DNA of 64,000 nt from Corynebacterium vitaeruminis DSM 20294 (GTDB taxonomy: Bacteria; Actinomycetota; Actinomycetes; Mycobacteriales; Mycobacteriaceae), in contig NZ_CP004353.1 in the NCBI RefSeq assembly GCF_000550805.1, positions 2,604,001 through 2,668,000 of the forward strand. The letters are read 5' to 3'. The translations under genes were made by a program, and so were the position numbers. The notes under the pieces were generated by a model. That model was given only the letters and a program-made list of their open reading frames with translations. It was not told the DNA's origin and made no database searches. Shown here piece by piece: positions 46,260-54,210 of the stretch; position 1 is the first letter of the stretch; each line of letters begins with the position of its first letter.

Positions 46260-47597
46260 TTGGGACGACATAGCGCACCGGGGAAGCGCCGGGCTAGCGA
46301 CCAACCGGGGCCTAGCTACCAGGGGCTACAGGGAACTTCGGGGGAGCCGGAAGTCGTTGCAACGACTTCAAACGGTGGTTCTGAAGGCATCGATGGTGAC
46401 GGGAGTATCCGGCTGTGGCGCAAAGCGTTGGCAGCGTTGCTCATCGTTGGCGCGATCGTCACCGCGGTAGGCGTTGGCCTTTTGTGGCCAAGCAGAGAGG
46501 AGCCCAACGTCTCGCCGGAGTTCTACACCTCCTTCTCGCTCGGCCAGCACCAAGTAGACGGCCAGGTCGTCACCATGACGCCCGGCGCGTGCACTGCGGC
46601 CGAGCTCGGCAAGACCTTCGACGACGCCCCGCGCGTGGTCCCAGGCTCCGACTCCACCTGCACCTGGGTCATCACCCAGATCGACTCCGGCGACAACGCT
46701 GGCAAGCGCACCCTGCTCATCAACTCCGGCCAGGTGGGCGAGCCCGAGCTCAAGGTCGGCGAGAAGATCCGCCTCGTGGAGGCAGCCGACGCGGACGGGT
46801 CGCTCAACTACTCCTTCGGCGACTACCAGCGCACCACCCCGCTCCTCGCGTGGCTGATCCTCATCGCGGTGGCCATCATCCTATTCGCCGCGTGGCGAGG
46901 GTTCAGGGCGCTCATCGGACTTTTCGTCACGATGGTAGTCGTTGCAATATTCTTCCTTCCCGCCATCCTTCACGGCGCCTCGCCGCTGCTCATCGCGGTC
47001 TTCGGCGGTGCCTTGATCCTCTACCTCGTGCTGTTTCTGGTGCACGGCTGGAACTGGAAGACCGCCTCCGCGCTCGGCGGCACCCTCATCGCGCTGTGTT
47101 TCTCGGCGGTGCTGGCGCATTTCGCCATCGCGCAGAACCAATTGCGAGGGCTTGGCGACGACAACAACCTCCACATCATCTTGTACCTACCCGACGTGTC
47201 GGTCACGGGACTCATGCTCTGCGGCTTCATCATCGGTGCCTTGGGCGTGCTCAACGACGTCGCGATCTCCCAAGCCTCCACCGTCAACGAGCTCTCCGAG
47301 CTGGATCCGCAAGCCTCCCCCTGGCGGCTGTTCCTCTCCGCCATGGATGTTGGCCGCGACCACATCTCATCGATGGTTTACACCCTTGTCTTGAGCTACA
47401 CAGGCGCGTCGTTGCCGCTGTTGCTGCTGCTGAGCCTATCCAATCGCCCCATCACGCAGACGCTCTCGAGCGACATCATGTCCACCGAGCTGCTGCGCTC
47501 CGGCATCGGCGCGCTGGCGCTGACCCTCGCGGTCCCGATCACAACGATGATCGCTGCATTTACGGTCCCTAACCGCGAAGCAAAGTCGACGCAATGA
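46260..47597 (+). CDS. YibE/F-family membrane protein
   Basis: A 445-residue membrane protein. A cytosolic start (GRHSAPGKRR), one anchor segment (about 52-75), a roughly 120-residue external domain with a Cys pair, and then about seven hydrophobic segments of the YibE/F domain with MDVGRDHISSMVYTLVLSY. The start is TTG at 46260 with AGAGGAG eight bases before it, inside a hairpin. Function is unknown. The perfect palindrome of motif A (46351-46368) is in the coding region, giving V-V-A-T-T. Confidence 0.83.
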   Translation: MGRHSAPGKRRASDQPGPSYQGLQGTSGEPEVVATTSNGGSEGIDGDGSIRLWRKALAALLIVGAIVTAVGVGLLWPSREEPNVSPEFYTSFSLGQHQVDGQVVTMTPGACTAAELGKTFDDAPRVVPGSDSTCTWVITQIDSGDNAGKRTLLINSGQVGEPELKVGEKIRLVEAADADGSLNYSFGDYQRTTPLLAWLILIAVAIILFAAWRGFRALIGLFVTMVVVAIFFLPAILHGASPLLIAVFGGALILYLVLFLVHGWNWKTASALGGTLIALCFSAVLAHFAIAQNQLRGLGDDNNLHIILYLPDVSVTGLMLCGFIIGALGVLNDVAISQASTVNELSELDPQASPWRLFLSAMDVGRDHISSMVYTLVLSYTGASLPLLLLLSLSNRPITQTLSSDIMSTELLRSGIGALALTLAVPITTMIAAFTVPNREAKSTQ

Positions 47598-48166
47598 CCA
47601 TCGAGGTACGCCCTGCAACGAGTTTCGACGACGTCGCGCTTCTCCTTGGCCCGAAGAAGCCCACCTCCAACGTGTGTTTCTGCCTGTCGTACCGCTTGGG
47701 ATCCAAGGAGAACAATGCGCTGCGTGGCCCCGCGCGCGCAGAGAAGGTCCGGGAGCTTTGCAACCTCGACATCCCACCCGGGGTCATCGCTTACCTCGAC
47801 GGCGAGCCGGTTGGCTGGGCGGCGGTGCAGCCTCGCCGCGACACGAGCTTCGCGCGAAGTCGTCGCATCCCGCGCATCGACGACCGCGACCCGTGGTGCG
47901 TCTGGTGCTTCCGCGTGCGCCCCGGCCACCGCAAGCAGGGCATCATGCACCCACTGCTCGAAGGCGCCGTCGACTTCGCGCGCTCACGCGGCGCGGAGGT
48001 CATTGAAGGATACCCGGTCGACAACGACGGCCAGCGCATCGATACAACGATGGCCTACGTCGGTTCGCGTTCGCTTTTCGACGCCCATGGTTTCCGCCTC
48101 GCCTCCCCCACCACCTCCATGCTGGGCGGCTTCCCGCGGGTGATCATGCGCAAGGAGTTGGCCTAG
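47594..48166 (+). CDS. GNAT-family N-acetyltransferase
   Basis: A 190-residue acetyltransferase. VRPGHRKQGIMHPLLEGAVDFA is a variant of the GNAT acetyl-CoA motif A (R-x-x-G-x-G/A, here R-K-Q-G-I). The ATG overlaps the yibE/F stop (ATGA), so the genes are coupled. Substrate unknown. A hairpin terminator follows at 48181-48209. Confidence 0.82.
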   Translation: MTIEVRPATSFDDVALLLGPKKPTSNVCFCLSYRLGSKENNALRGPARAEKVRELCNLDIPPGVIAYLDGEPVGWAAVQPRRDTSFARSRRIPRIDDRDPWCVWCFRVRPGHRKQGIMHPLLEGAVDFARSRGAEVIEGYPVDNDGQRIDTTMAYVGSRSLFDAHGFRLASPTTSMLGGFPRVIMRKELA

Positions 48167-48326
48167 CCCCCATACGGCCGAAGGCCTGCCGGTGTCCACG
48201 GCAGGCCTTCTTGGCGTTTTCCTTCTTCTTGTCCGGTATCCTCGTTGCCCGGCCACGCAACATGAGATGTTGTTGCAGCTGTTCCGGGGACATCTTCCAT
48301 ACCGAGCGATCGTGTCGCTTCGCCAT
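48144..48326 (-). CDS. Small basic protein downstream of ugd
   Basis: A 60-residue Lys/Arg-rich protein starting MAKRHDRSVWKMSPEQ. The sequence to about residue 46 looks like a genuine small basic protein; the last 15 residues run through the GNAT terminator hairpin. ATG 48326 directly follows a hairpin that displays AAGGAGGTGA in its loop. It lies 35 bases after ugd on the same strand and overlaps the GNAT 3' end by 23 bases. I do not recognise the family with certainty. Confidence 0.55.
   Translation of the reverse strand: MAKRHDRSVWKMSPEQLQQHLMLRGRATRIPDKKKENAKKACRGHRQAFGRMGARPTPCA
48181..48209. terminator. Intrinsic terminator of the GNAT gene
   Basis: AAGGCCTGCCG and CGGCAGGCCTT form a perfect 11-bp stem with a seven-base loop; CTTGGCGTTTTCC follows on the plus strand. 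Confidence 0.8.
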
Positions 48327-48356
48327 CTCCTTGGATCACCTCCTTCGTCCAAGGAG
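48327..48356 (-). promoter_or_regulatory. Hairpin presenting a perfect Shine-Dalgarno in its loop
   Basis: On the minus strand, CTCCTTGGA and TCCAAGGAG form a 9-bp stem around the loop CGAAGGAGGTGA, and the ATG follows directly. AAGGAGGTGATCC (48333-48345 complement) is complementary to all 13 terminal bases of 16S rRNA. Confidence 0.6.
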
Positions 48357-48361
48357 CAAGC

Positions 48362-49684
48362 TTACAGGCTGCGGCCCAGCGCCTTGTAGGTCCATCCGGC
48401 GTCCATCCACGCCTTCGCGTCGAGAACGTTGCGCCCATCGATGATGACCGCGTTGCGCACGAGCTTCGCCACCTCGGCGGGATCGAGGTCGACGAACTCG
48501 CGCCACTCGGTCGCCAGCACCACAAGGTCGGCGCCTTGCAACGCTTCCTTCGCGCTGGCTGCGTAGTTGAGGGTCGGAAAGATCGCGCGGGCGTTGTCCA
48601 TTGCCTGCGGATCGTAGACAGTGGTTTGGGCGCCCTGCAGCGACAACTGGCCCGCAACGTTGAGCGCCGGGGAGTCGCGAACGTCGTCGGAGTTGGGCTT
48701 GAAGGCGCAGCCCAGCACGGTCACGGACTTGCCGATGAGCGAGCCGCCCGCGGCCTTCTTCGCGAGCTGGACCATGTGCTCGCGGCGGCGCATGTTGATT
48801 GCATCGACTTCGCGGAGGAACGTCAGCGCCTCGTTGGCGCCGAGCTCACCTGCGCGCGCCATAAAGGCGCGGATATCCTTGGGCAGGCAGCCGCCGCCGA
48901 AGCCCAGTCCGGCGCCGAGGAACTTCCGGCCGATGCGATCGTCGTAGCCGATGGCGTCGGCAAGCAGGGTGACATCCGCGCCGGCCGCCTCGCAGACCTC
49001 GCTGACCGCGTTGATGAAGGAGATCTTCGTGGCGAGGAAGGCGTTTGCAGCGACTTTGACGAGTTCCGCAGTGGCTAGGTCCGTCACGAGGAACGGCGTT
49101 CCGCCCTCGAGCGGGGTTGCATAGACTTCGCGGGCGACCGCCTCTGCTTGAGAGGCACCCGGGCGGACGCCGACGACGATGCGGTCGGGGGTGATGGTGT
49201 CGCGGACCGCGAAGCCCTCGCGCAGAAACTCCGGATTCCAGGCGATCTCTACGCTTGAGCCGGGCTTTACGAGGGAGTCGGCAAGTCGTTGCATCTCCTC
49301 CGCCGTGCCCACCGGCACCGTCGACTTTCCGAAGATGATGTGCTCACCCTCGAGCAAGGGAACGAGGGACTCGATCGCCGCACGCACGTAGCGCAGGTCG
49401 GCTGCATAGGAGCCCTTCTGCTGAGGGGTGCCCACACCGAGGAAGTGCACGTTGGCGAACGCGGCGGCGTCTTCGAAAGACGTGCTAAAGCGCAGCCTGC
49501 CCACCTCGCTGGTGCGCTGCAGAACCTCCGGCAGGCCCGGCTCGAAGAAGGGGACCTCACCCTTTGCCAGGGACTCGATCTTTTTCTCATCCACGTCCAC
49601 GCCGAGCACCTCGTGGCCGAGCTCGGCCATGCAGGCGGCGTGGGTTGCACCGAGGTAGCCGGTGCCAATTACCGTCATTCGCAT
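48362..49684 (-). CDS. ugd: UDP-glucose 6-dehydrogenase
   Basis: A 440-residue NAD enzyme. The Rossmann motif is VIGTGYLGATHA at the N-terminus, the catalytic Cys is in FGGGCLPKDIRAF, and ALNVAGQLSLQGAQTTVYDP is the C-terminal UDP-binding region. It makes UDP-glucuronate for envelope polysaccharides. Its position next to dcd agrees with C. glutamicum gene order as I recall it. Several motif-A sequences lie in the gene. Confidence 0.94.
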   Translation of the reverse strand: MRMTVIGTGYLGATHAACMAELGHEVLGVDVDEKKIESLAKGEVPFFEPGLPEVLQRTSEVGRLRFSTSFEDAAAFANVHFLGVGTPQQKGSYAADLRYVRAAIESLVPLLEGEHIIFGKSTVPVGTAEEMQRLADSLVKPGSSVEIAWNPEFLREGFAVRDTITPDRIVVGVRPGASQAEAVAREVYATPLEGGTPFLVTDLATAELVKVAANAFLATKISFINAVSEVCEAAGADVTLLADAIGYDDRIGRKFLGAGLGFGGGCLPKDIRAFMARAGELGANEALTFLREVDAINMRRREHMVQLAKKAAGGSLIGKSVTVLGCAFKPNSDDVRDSPALNVAGQLSLQGAQTTVYDPQAMDNARAIFPTLNYAASAKEALQGADLVVLATEWREFVDLDPAEVAKLVRNAVIIDGRNVLDAKAWMDAGWTYKALGRSL

Positions 49685-49794
49685 AAGTGTTAGGTCTACG
49701 TTTCAAAAATGAATATCGATGAAACGCGGGCTGAAATGCCCTACTTCCCACCTATAAGGGGGTGCGGTGGGCGTCGACAAGCTAAAAGCGCAGG

Positions 49795-50358
49795 CTAGCG
49801 GAAGTTGAGGTACGCCTTTGACGGCGTCGGTCCCCGCTGGCCCTGGTACTTGGAGCCGAGCGCGCCGGATCCGTACGGGGTCTCCGCAGGCGAGCTGAGC
49901 TTGAAGATCGCGAGCTGGCCTACCTTCATCCCCGGCCACAGGGTAATCGGCAGGTTGGCTACGTTCGACAGCTCGAGGGTGATGTAGCCGGAGAACCCCG
50001 GGTCGATGAACCCGGCGGTCGAGTGCGTGAGCAGGCCGAGTCGGCCGAGCGACGACTTGCCCTCGAGGCGGCCTGCAAGATGCGCGGGGAGGGTGAACTT
50101 CTCCAGCGTGGATCCGAGCACGAATTCGCCTGGGTGCAAGACGAAGGGCTCATCCTCGGCGACCTCGACGAGGCTGGTCAGCTCGTCTTGCTGCAACTTC
50201 GGATCGATGTGGGTGTACTTGGAGTTATTGAACACTCGGAAGAACCGATCCATGCGCACGTCGACGCTGGACGGCTGGATGAGCGCCGCATCGAAGGGCT
50301 CGATGATCAGCTCGCCGGAGTCGATGGAAGTACGGATGTCGCGATCAGATAAAAGCAC
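49795..50358 (-). CDS. dcd: dCTP deaminase
   Basis: A 187-residue trimeric deaminase. GTG at 50358 gives the conserved M-L-L-S-D-R-D-I-R start; longer frames upstream are spurious. [14 protein letters not shown] and [13 protein letters not shown] are the nucleotide and catalytic blocks. It deaminates dCTP, possibly also cleaving it to dUMP as in bifunctional actinobacterial enzymes. A -10 seven bases upstream implies leaderless mRNA. Confidence 0.94.
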   Translation of the reverse strand: MLLSDRDIRTSIDSGELIIEPFDAALIQPSSVDVRMDRFFRVFNNSKYTHIDPKLQQDELTSLVEVAEDEPFVLHPGEFVLGSTLEKFTLPAHLAGRLEGKSSLGRLGLLTHSTAGFIDPGFSGYITLELSNVANLPITLWPGMKVGQLAIFKLSSPAETPYGSGALGSKYQGQRGPTPSKAYLNFR

Positions 50359-50371
50359 GGTACCAAGTGTA
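50359..50371 (-). promoter_or_regulatory. Leaderless promoter of dcd
   Basis: TACACT (minus strand, 50371-50366) is followed by seven bases and then the GTG start at 50358, the distance at which transcription would begin on the start codon. No ribosome binding site is present. Confidence 0.6.
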
Positions 50372-50497
50372 GTAGTTGGGTCAGGGGCGCATCGACAAAG
50401 CGTTGCAACGACTTCGATTTCGCCGCCTGCCACCCGGTTCATTTTATTGCAGCGGCCGGTGCTATGATTGTCCACAGTCATTCTTCGGAACGACGGT

Positions 50498-50568
50498 GCC
50501 GATGTAGTTCAATGGTAGAACTCCTGCTTCCCAAGCAGGCAGCGCGGGTTCGATTCCCGTCATCGGCT
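50498..50568 (+). tRNA. tRNA-Gly (anticodon CCC)
   Basis: A full cloverleaf: acceptor GCCGATG/CATCGGC, D-arm with TAGTTCAATGGTAGA, anticodon stem CCTGC/GCAGG with loop TTCCCAA, and a T-arm with GGTTCGATTCC. The anticodon CCC reads GGG. The CCA end is not encoded. A -10-like TATGAT at 50463-50468 lies 29 bases upstream, and a terminator follows at once. Confidence 0.96.
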
Positions 50569-50579
50569 CAAATTTTTTT

Positions 50580-50601
50580 CCGCCCCTCGGGGCGGCTTTT
50601 T
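50580..50601 (+). terminator. Intrinsic terminator of tRNA-Gly
   Basis: CCGCCCC-TC-GGGGCGG followed by CTTTTTG, preceded by a run of seven T after the tRNA. Confidence 0.9.
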
Positions 50602-50699
50602 GCTTTACGACGACTAAAGCGCGCGCCTTCCGCGCAAGGAAAACCCGCACCGGCTACTCAGGCTTGGTGCGGGTTTCGTGAGGTTTGCTGCGTCGCGGC

Positions 50700-52419
50700 T
50701 TACTTGCAAGTCACGATCGGCGACGGGTCGTAGACCGTGGTGGTGGTTTCGCGGGAAAGCTCGTTTCCGGAAAGGTCGCGGATGATGCGGGTATCAGAGG
50801 TGGTAAAGCCCTGGGCACCGGTGGACGGGGTACACGTGTCGCCGCTCAAGGTCATCGGCTGCGGGGCGGTGTAGTTCCAACGCCCACCGTTTTGCGACTC
50901 GACGTTGACTGCCTTCACACCCATGAGGGCGACCGAGATGTTCGAGCCGTCGAAGTTGGTGACGATGCGCACCGGGTACTGGGAGGTGTTCTTGAACTGC
51001 AAGTCGATGGCGCCCTCATAGACGGTGGCCTCGCGCCCAGCCGGATACCGGGAAATGTAGTAGGAGTGCGGGGTGTGCGCCACGTCCTCCATGCCGGCGA
51101 AGTAGGCGGCGTTATACAAAGTCGTTGCAAACTGCGAGATGCCGCCGCCGACTGCCTTGTCGGCGTGCCCGTTGAGGATGATGCCGGACTCAACGAATCC
51201 CTGCGCCGTACCGCGCGGGCCAGTGTACCCGTTCAGCGAGAAGGTATCGCCGGGGGCGACGATGGCACCGTTGACGATCTCCGCGACGCGGCGGATGTTC
51301 TCGCCAGAGGCCTCCGCGAATCCGCCGGTGGAGAACTCGCCGACGACCTCGTCAAAGGTCGCCTTCTCCGCCATGTCCGTCGTAAACGTTGCGGGCTCGT
51401 CGGTGTAGACCGCATCGAGCGTGCGCTGATCGGAGCTGAGGACTCGCCCGCTGAAGCCCTCCAGAGTCTTGTCCCAATCGATGGTGACGCCGTCCTGGCT
51501 CGGCGTTATCGACTTCGTGCCACCAGCGTAGGAAATCGTTGCATTCTGTTTCTTGGTCTCTGTGGCACCGAGGGCCTCATTCAGAATCGACCGCGCGGCG
51601 TCGGCGTTGACGTCGGTACGGAACTTGTCGCCGTCGGGGACGAAGCTGACCACCTCGGCCATCCGGTCGACGGGGATCACGCCGTCAACGCCGTCGCGGC
51701 CATGGACCGTAATCGGGGCGGACAGCGCCTTTGCGGCGTCGCCGTCTTGCACCGACTTGACCACCTTATCGCCCAGCGTCGGCTCGGTCACCTGTGCATC
51801 GACCTCGACCCCGCCCGGCTTGAGCCAGTCGGAGGTCACTGCGTCCTTGAGCTTCGTTGCATCGACTTGCTGCCCGTTCTTGGGCTGCGGGTCGACGTTG
51901 ATGGTGCCGCCGTTGAGATTGACGCCTGCCTCCACCGCCGCCGGGCTCAGCTCGGTGCGAATGCGATCGAGCTGCGGCGCAAAGACCTGCTCATCGATGG
52001 TAGAGGCAGGTTCAATCTCATGGGTAGTAAAAAAGCTAGTCAGGCGAGTGATAGGGTTCGCCGATTGCTTGCCAGCGCCCGCAACCGTGGCCTCCCAATC
52101 GATGGCAACGCCAGCGTCTTGCGGCACGAAGGTAGAGCTCAGGTCGCCAGCACGCACGGTCACAGGCGTCGTCCCTGCCGCACCGAGCTCGGATTGCAGC
52201 TTGTCGACGGCTGCCGCCTGCTGCAGCCCCCCCGATTTCGACGCCTCCGACGGTCACGCCTCGAGGGACGGAGTCCCTGGACATGAAAAGGTCGGCACCG
52301 TATGCCACGCCGCCGATCACGGCAAGGCCTAGGACCGTGCCGCCTGCGATGCGGGCGGCCTTCTTGCCGCCGCGGGAGCGTTGCCCCTGTTTCGAATCTG
52401 AGCGAGTCACGGTTCCCAA
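50700..52419 (-). pseudogene. VanW-family peptidoglycan-binding membrane protein, frameshifted
   Basis: Two overlapping frames encode one protein. The first (start 52419) gives a basic N-terminus, one membrane anchor (about 23-45) and GVTVGGVEIGG, the usual entry to a PG-binding domain; the second continues with LQQAAAVDKLQSELG, tandem PG-binding-type domains and a VanW domain with APGDTFSLNGYTG and GGGISQFATTLYNAA. The break is a run of seven G (52227-52233 on the complement); six G would restore one 560-570 residue frame. It may be a sequencing error, a phase-variable tract or a true pseudogene. The intact form would sit in the cell envelope. Confidence 0.85.
52227..52233 (-). repeat. G7 homopolymer at the VanW frameshift
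   Basis: ATC-GGGGGGG-CTGCAG on the coding strand. Removing one G joins the two halves of the VanW gene exactly. Confidence 0.85.
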
Positions 52420-52616
52420 TTTAATAGAACATAAGCGCCAAACAACAAACGATGGTTCCCCGAGAGGGTACCTCTGGGCCAGTACTACGAGGTAGTTGAA
52501 GTTTTCATAATATTTTCGCCACGGAAACTGTCGGAAAGCTAGAGAATCGCGCTCATACTTTTCTCAGTCTTCTCAACGCGCGTGAGATAAATGAGGGTGC
52601 GGGGGCTTTAGCGTCG

Positions 52617-53789
52617 CTAAGCGAACTGCAACTTCACGCGGGCAACGCTGCGATCGAACTGCTCGCGGGGGTATTGGCCGCTATTGACCGCCGCGACGAC
52701 CCCATCGATCGCTTCGTCGAGGCCGGCCGTGGAAATCCACAGCGCCTGGTCGGCGCCAGCCTCAAGTGCGGTGATCGCCGCCTGCTGCGGAGGCATGAGG
52801 TCGGAGACCGCTTTCATGCCGGACAGGTCATCGGTATAGACCACGCCATCGAATGGGCGCCCGCCCGGGTAGCTTCCCGAACGCAGCAACTGGTAGGCCG
52901 CCGGATTCAAGCTCGACGGGAGGTACTCGCCTAGGCCAGGTACGACCATGTGCCCCACCATCACGCCCGCACCCGTCACCGAGAGGGCCGTGTTGTACGG
53001 CACGAGATCGAATTGCTCGACATCTGCCAGCGGCGGGGTGACCACCTGACCGGTGTGCGAGTCCCCGCTCGCGCGGCCATGCCCTGGGAAGTGCTTGAAC
53101 ACCGGCTTGACCCCCGCGTCGAGCATCCCCTGCGCGAAGGACGCCGCATAGCTACCGGCCACGGCGGGATCGTCGGAGAAGGAACGGTCGCCGACGACGT
53201 CAAGGTTTGCACCATCGACATCGAGCACCGGTGCGAAGTTGACCGTGACCCCATGCTGTGCCAGCGAGGTACCCATGTCAAAGGCAATGCCCCGGACCTG
53301 GTCTGGACTCATCGTCTGCGCCATGACCTGCGGCGAGGGAAAGTTGCCGAGGATCTCGGGGAAGCGCAGCACGCGGCCGCCCTCGAAATCGATGCTGACC
53401 TGGAAGGGGTGGGCGACCTGTGCGCGCAATGTAGCGATGTCCCGCCCAGGCACGTTCAGCAACTCCGGGTTCGTGTCGGAGCCGATGAAGATGCCGCCAG
53501 CGCCCTGGTTCAGAGCCCACAGCGCGTCATCGAAGTCGCGCACACCGACCATCATGAGGCTCGCTGCCGCCGCGCGCACATCGACCGTCGGGGCGGGGGC
53601 CTCGGTGGTCGCGGAAGTCGTTGCATCCGAAGAGGCAGTGCTTGGGTAGCTCGCGGAGGTCGAAGTCTCCGCCGATTGCGCAGCCGACTGCGGCGAAGCG
53701 TCTTGAGAATTCGAGCACGCCGCGAGACCCAAGGCACTCACGCAGGCGAGCGCTAAGAGGGGACGCGCGAGGATTCTCATGGTTATCAT
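52617..53789 (-). CDS. nagA2: GH3 beta-N-acetylglucosaminidase lipoprotein (NagA2-like)
   Basis: A 390-residue lipoprotein with lipobox LGLAAC near residue 25, then a Ser/Thr-rich linker (about 28-68). The catalytic domain has KHFPGHGRASGDSH, the NagZ His/Asp loop, and VYTDDLSGM with the nucleophile Asp. It should remove N-acetylglucosamine from cell wall fragments on the outer face. Position between dcd and the AftD-like gene resembles C. glutamicum nagA2 as I recall it. Start is Met1 or Met4 (53780). Confidence 0.87.
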   Translation of the reverse strand: MITMRILARPLLALACVSALGLAACSNSQDASPQSAAQSAETSTSASYPSTASSDATTSATTEAPAPTVDVRAAAASLMMVGVRDFDDALWALNQGAGGIFIGSDTNPELLNVPGRDIATLRAQVAHPFQVSIDFEGGRVLRFPEILGNFPSPQVMAQTMSPDQVRGIAFDMGTSLAQHGVTVNFAPVLDVDGANLDVVGDRSFSDDPAVAGSYAASFAQGMLDAGVKPVFKHFPGHGRASGDSHTGQVVTPPLADVEQFDLVPYNTALSVTGAGVMVGHMVVPGLGEYLPSSLNPAAYQLLRSGSYPGGRPFDGVVYTDDLSGMKAVSDLMPPQQAAITALEAGADQALWISTAGLDEAIDGVVAAVNSGQYPREQFDRSVARVKLQFA

Positions 53790-54000
53790 CGTCTGCCTTT
53801 AGTTCATCGTTCAACCGCCGTGCTTTGTGTCCACGGCGCCTACGGTTCACACCCTATCGTCCGCGCGCCTTGTTCGTGAGGTCTTGGCATTTCGGCGAGG
53901 TGTAAAGTCGTTGCAATTTCTCTTCTAGGGTGTCTTCCGTTGGGTGCTTTGGTGGCGGTGCGCCTTTAGGCATGGAGACGCGTTTGCTAGTGTTGAGCGC

Positions 54001-54198
54001 ATGGCATTCGAATCCGACTCTCTCAATCGCCGCAGCCTTGGCCCCGTCATCGCGAGCGGAGTCGTTGGAATCGCCTTGGGAGTCGTCGCAGTCGTGGGTG
54101 CATCGACATTTAGTGACCGAAACACCATCCCCACCTCCGATGCCGCCACCGCGGATCAGTCCCTTCTGGGCGACCCACAGTACGGCTCGCGCCAGTAA
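54001..54198 (+). CDS. DUF2613-family small membrane protein
   Basis: A 65-residue protein with a single hydrophobic segment (about 14-36) and a short polar end. It fits the DUF2613 family seen in corynebacteria, of unknown function. It is 12 bases before the AftD-like gene on the same strand, so the two are probably cotranscribed. In the 211-base gap before it lies one exact motif A (53907-53915). Confidence 0.75.
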   Translation: MAFESDSLNRRSLGPVIASGVVGIALGVVAVVGASTFSDRNTIPTSDAATADQSLLGDPQYGSRQ

Positions 54199-54210
54199 GA
54201 ACGGGCCGTC

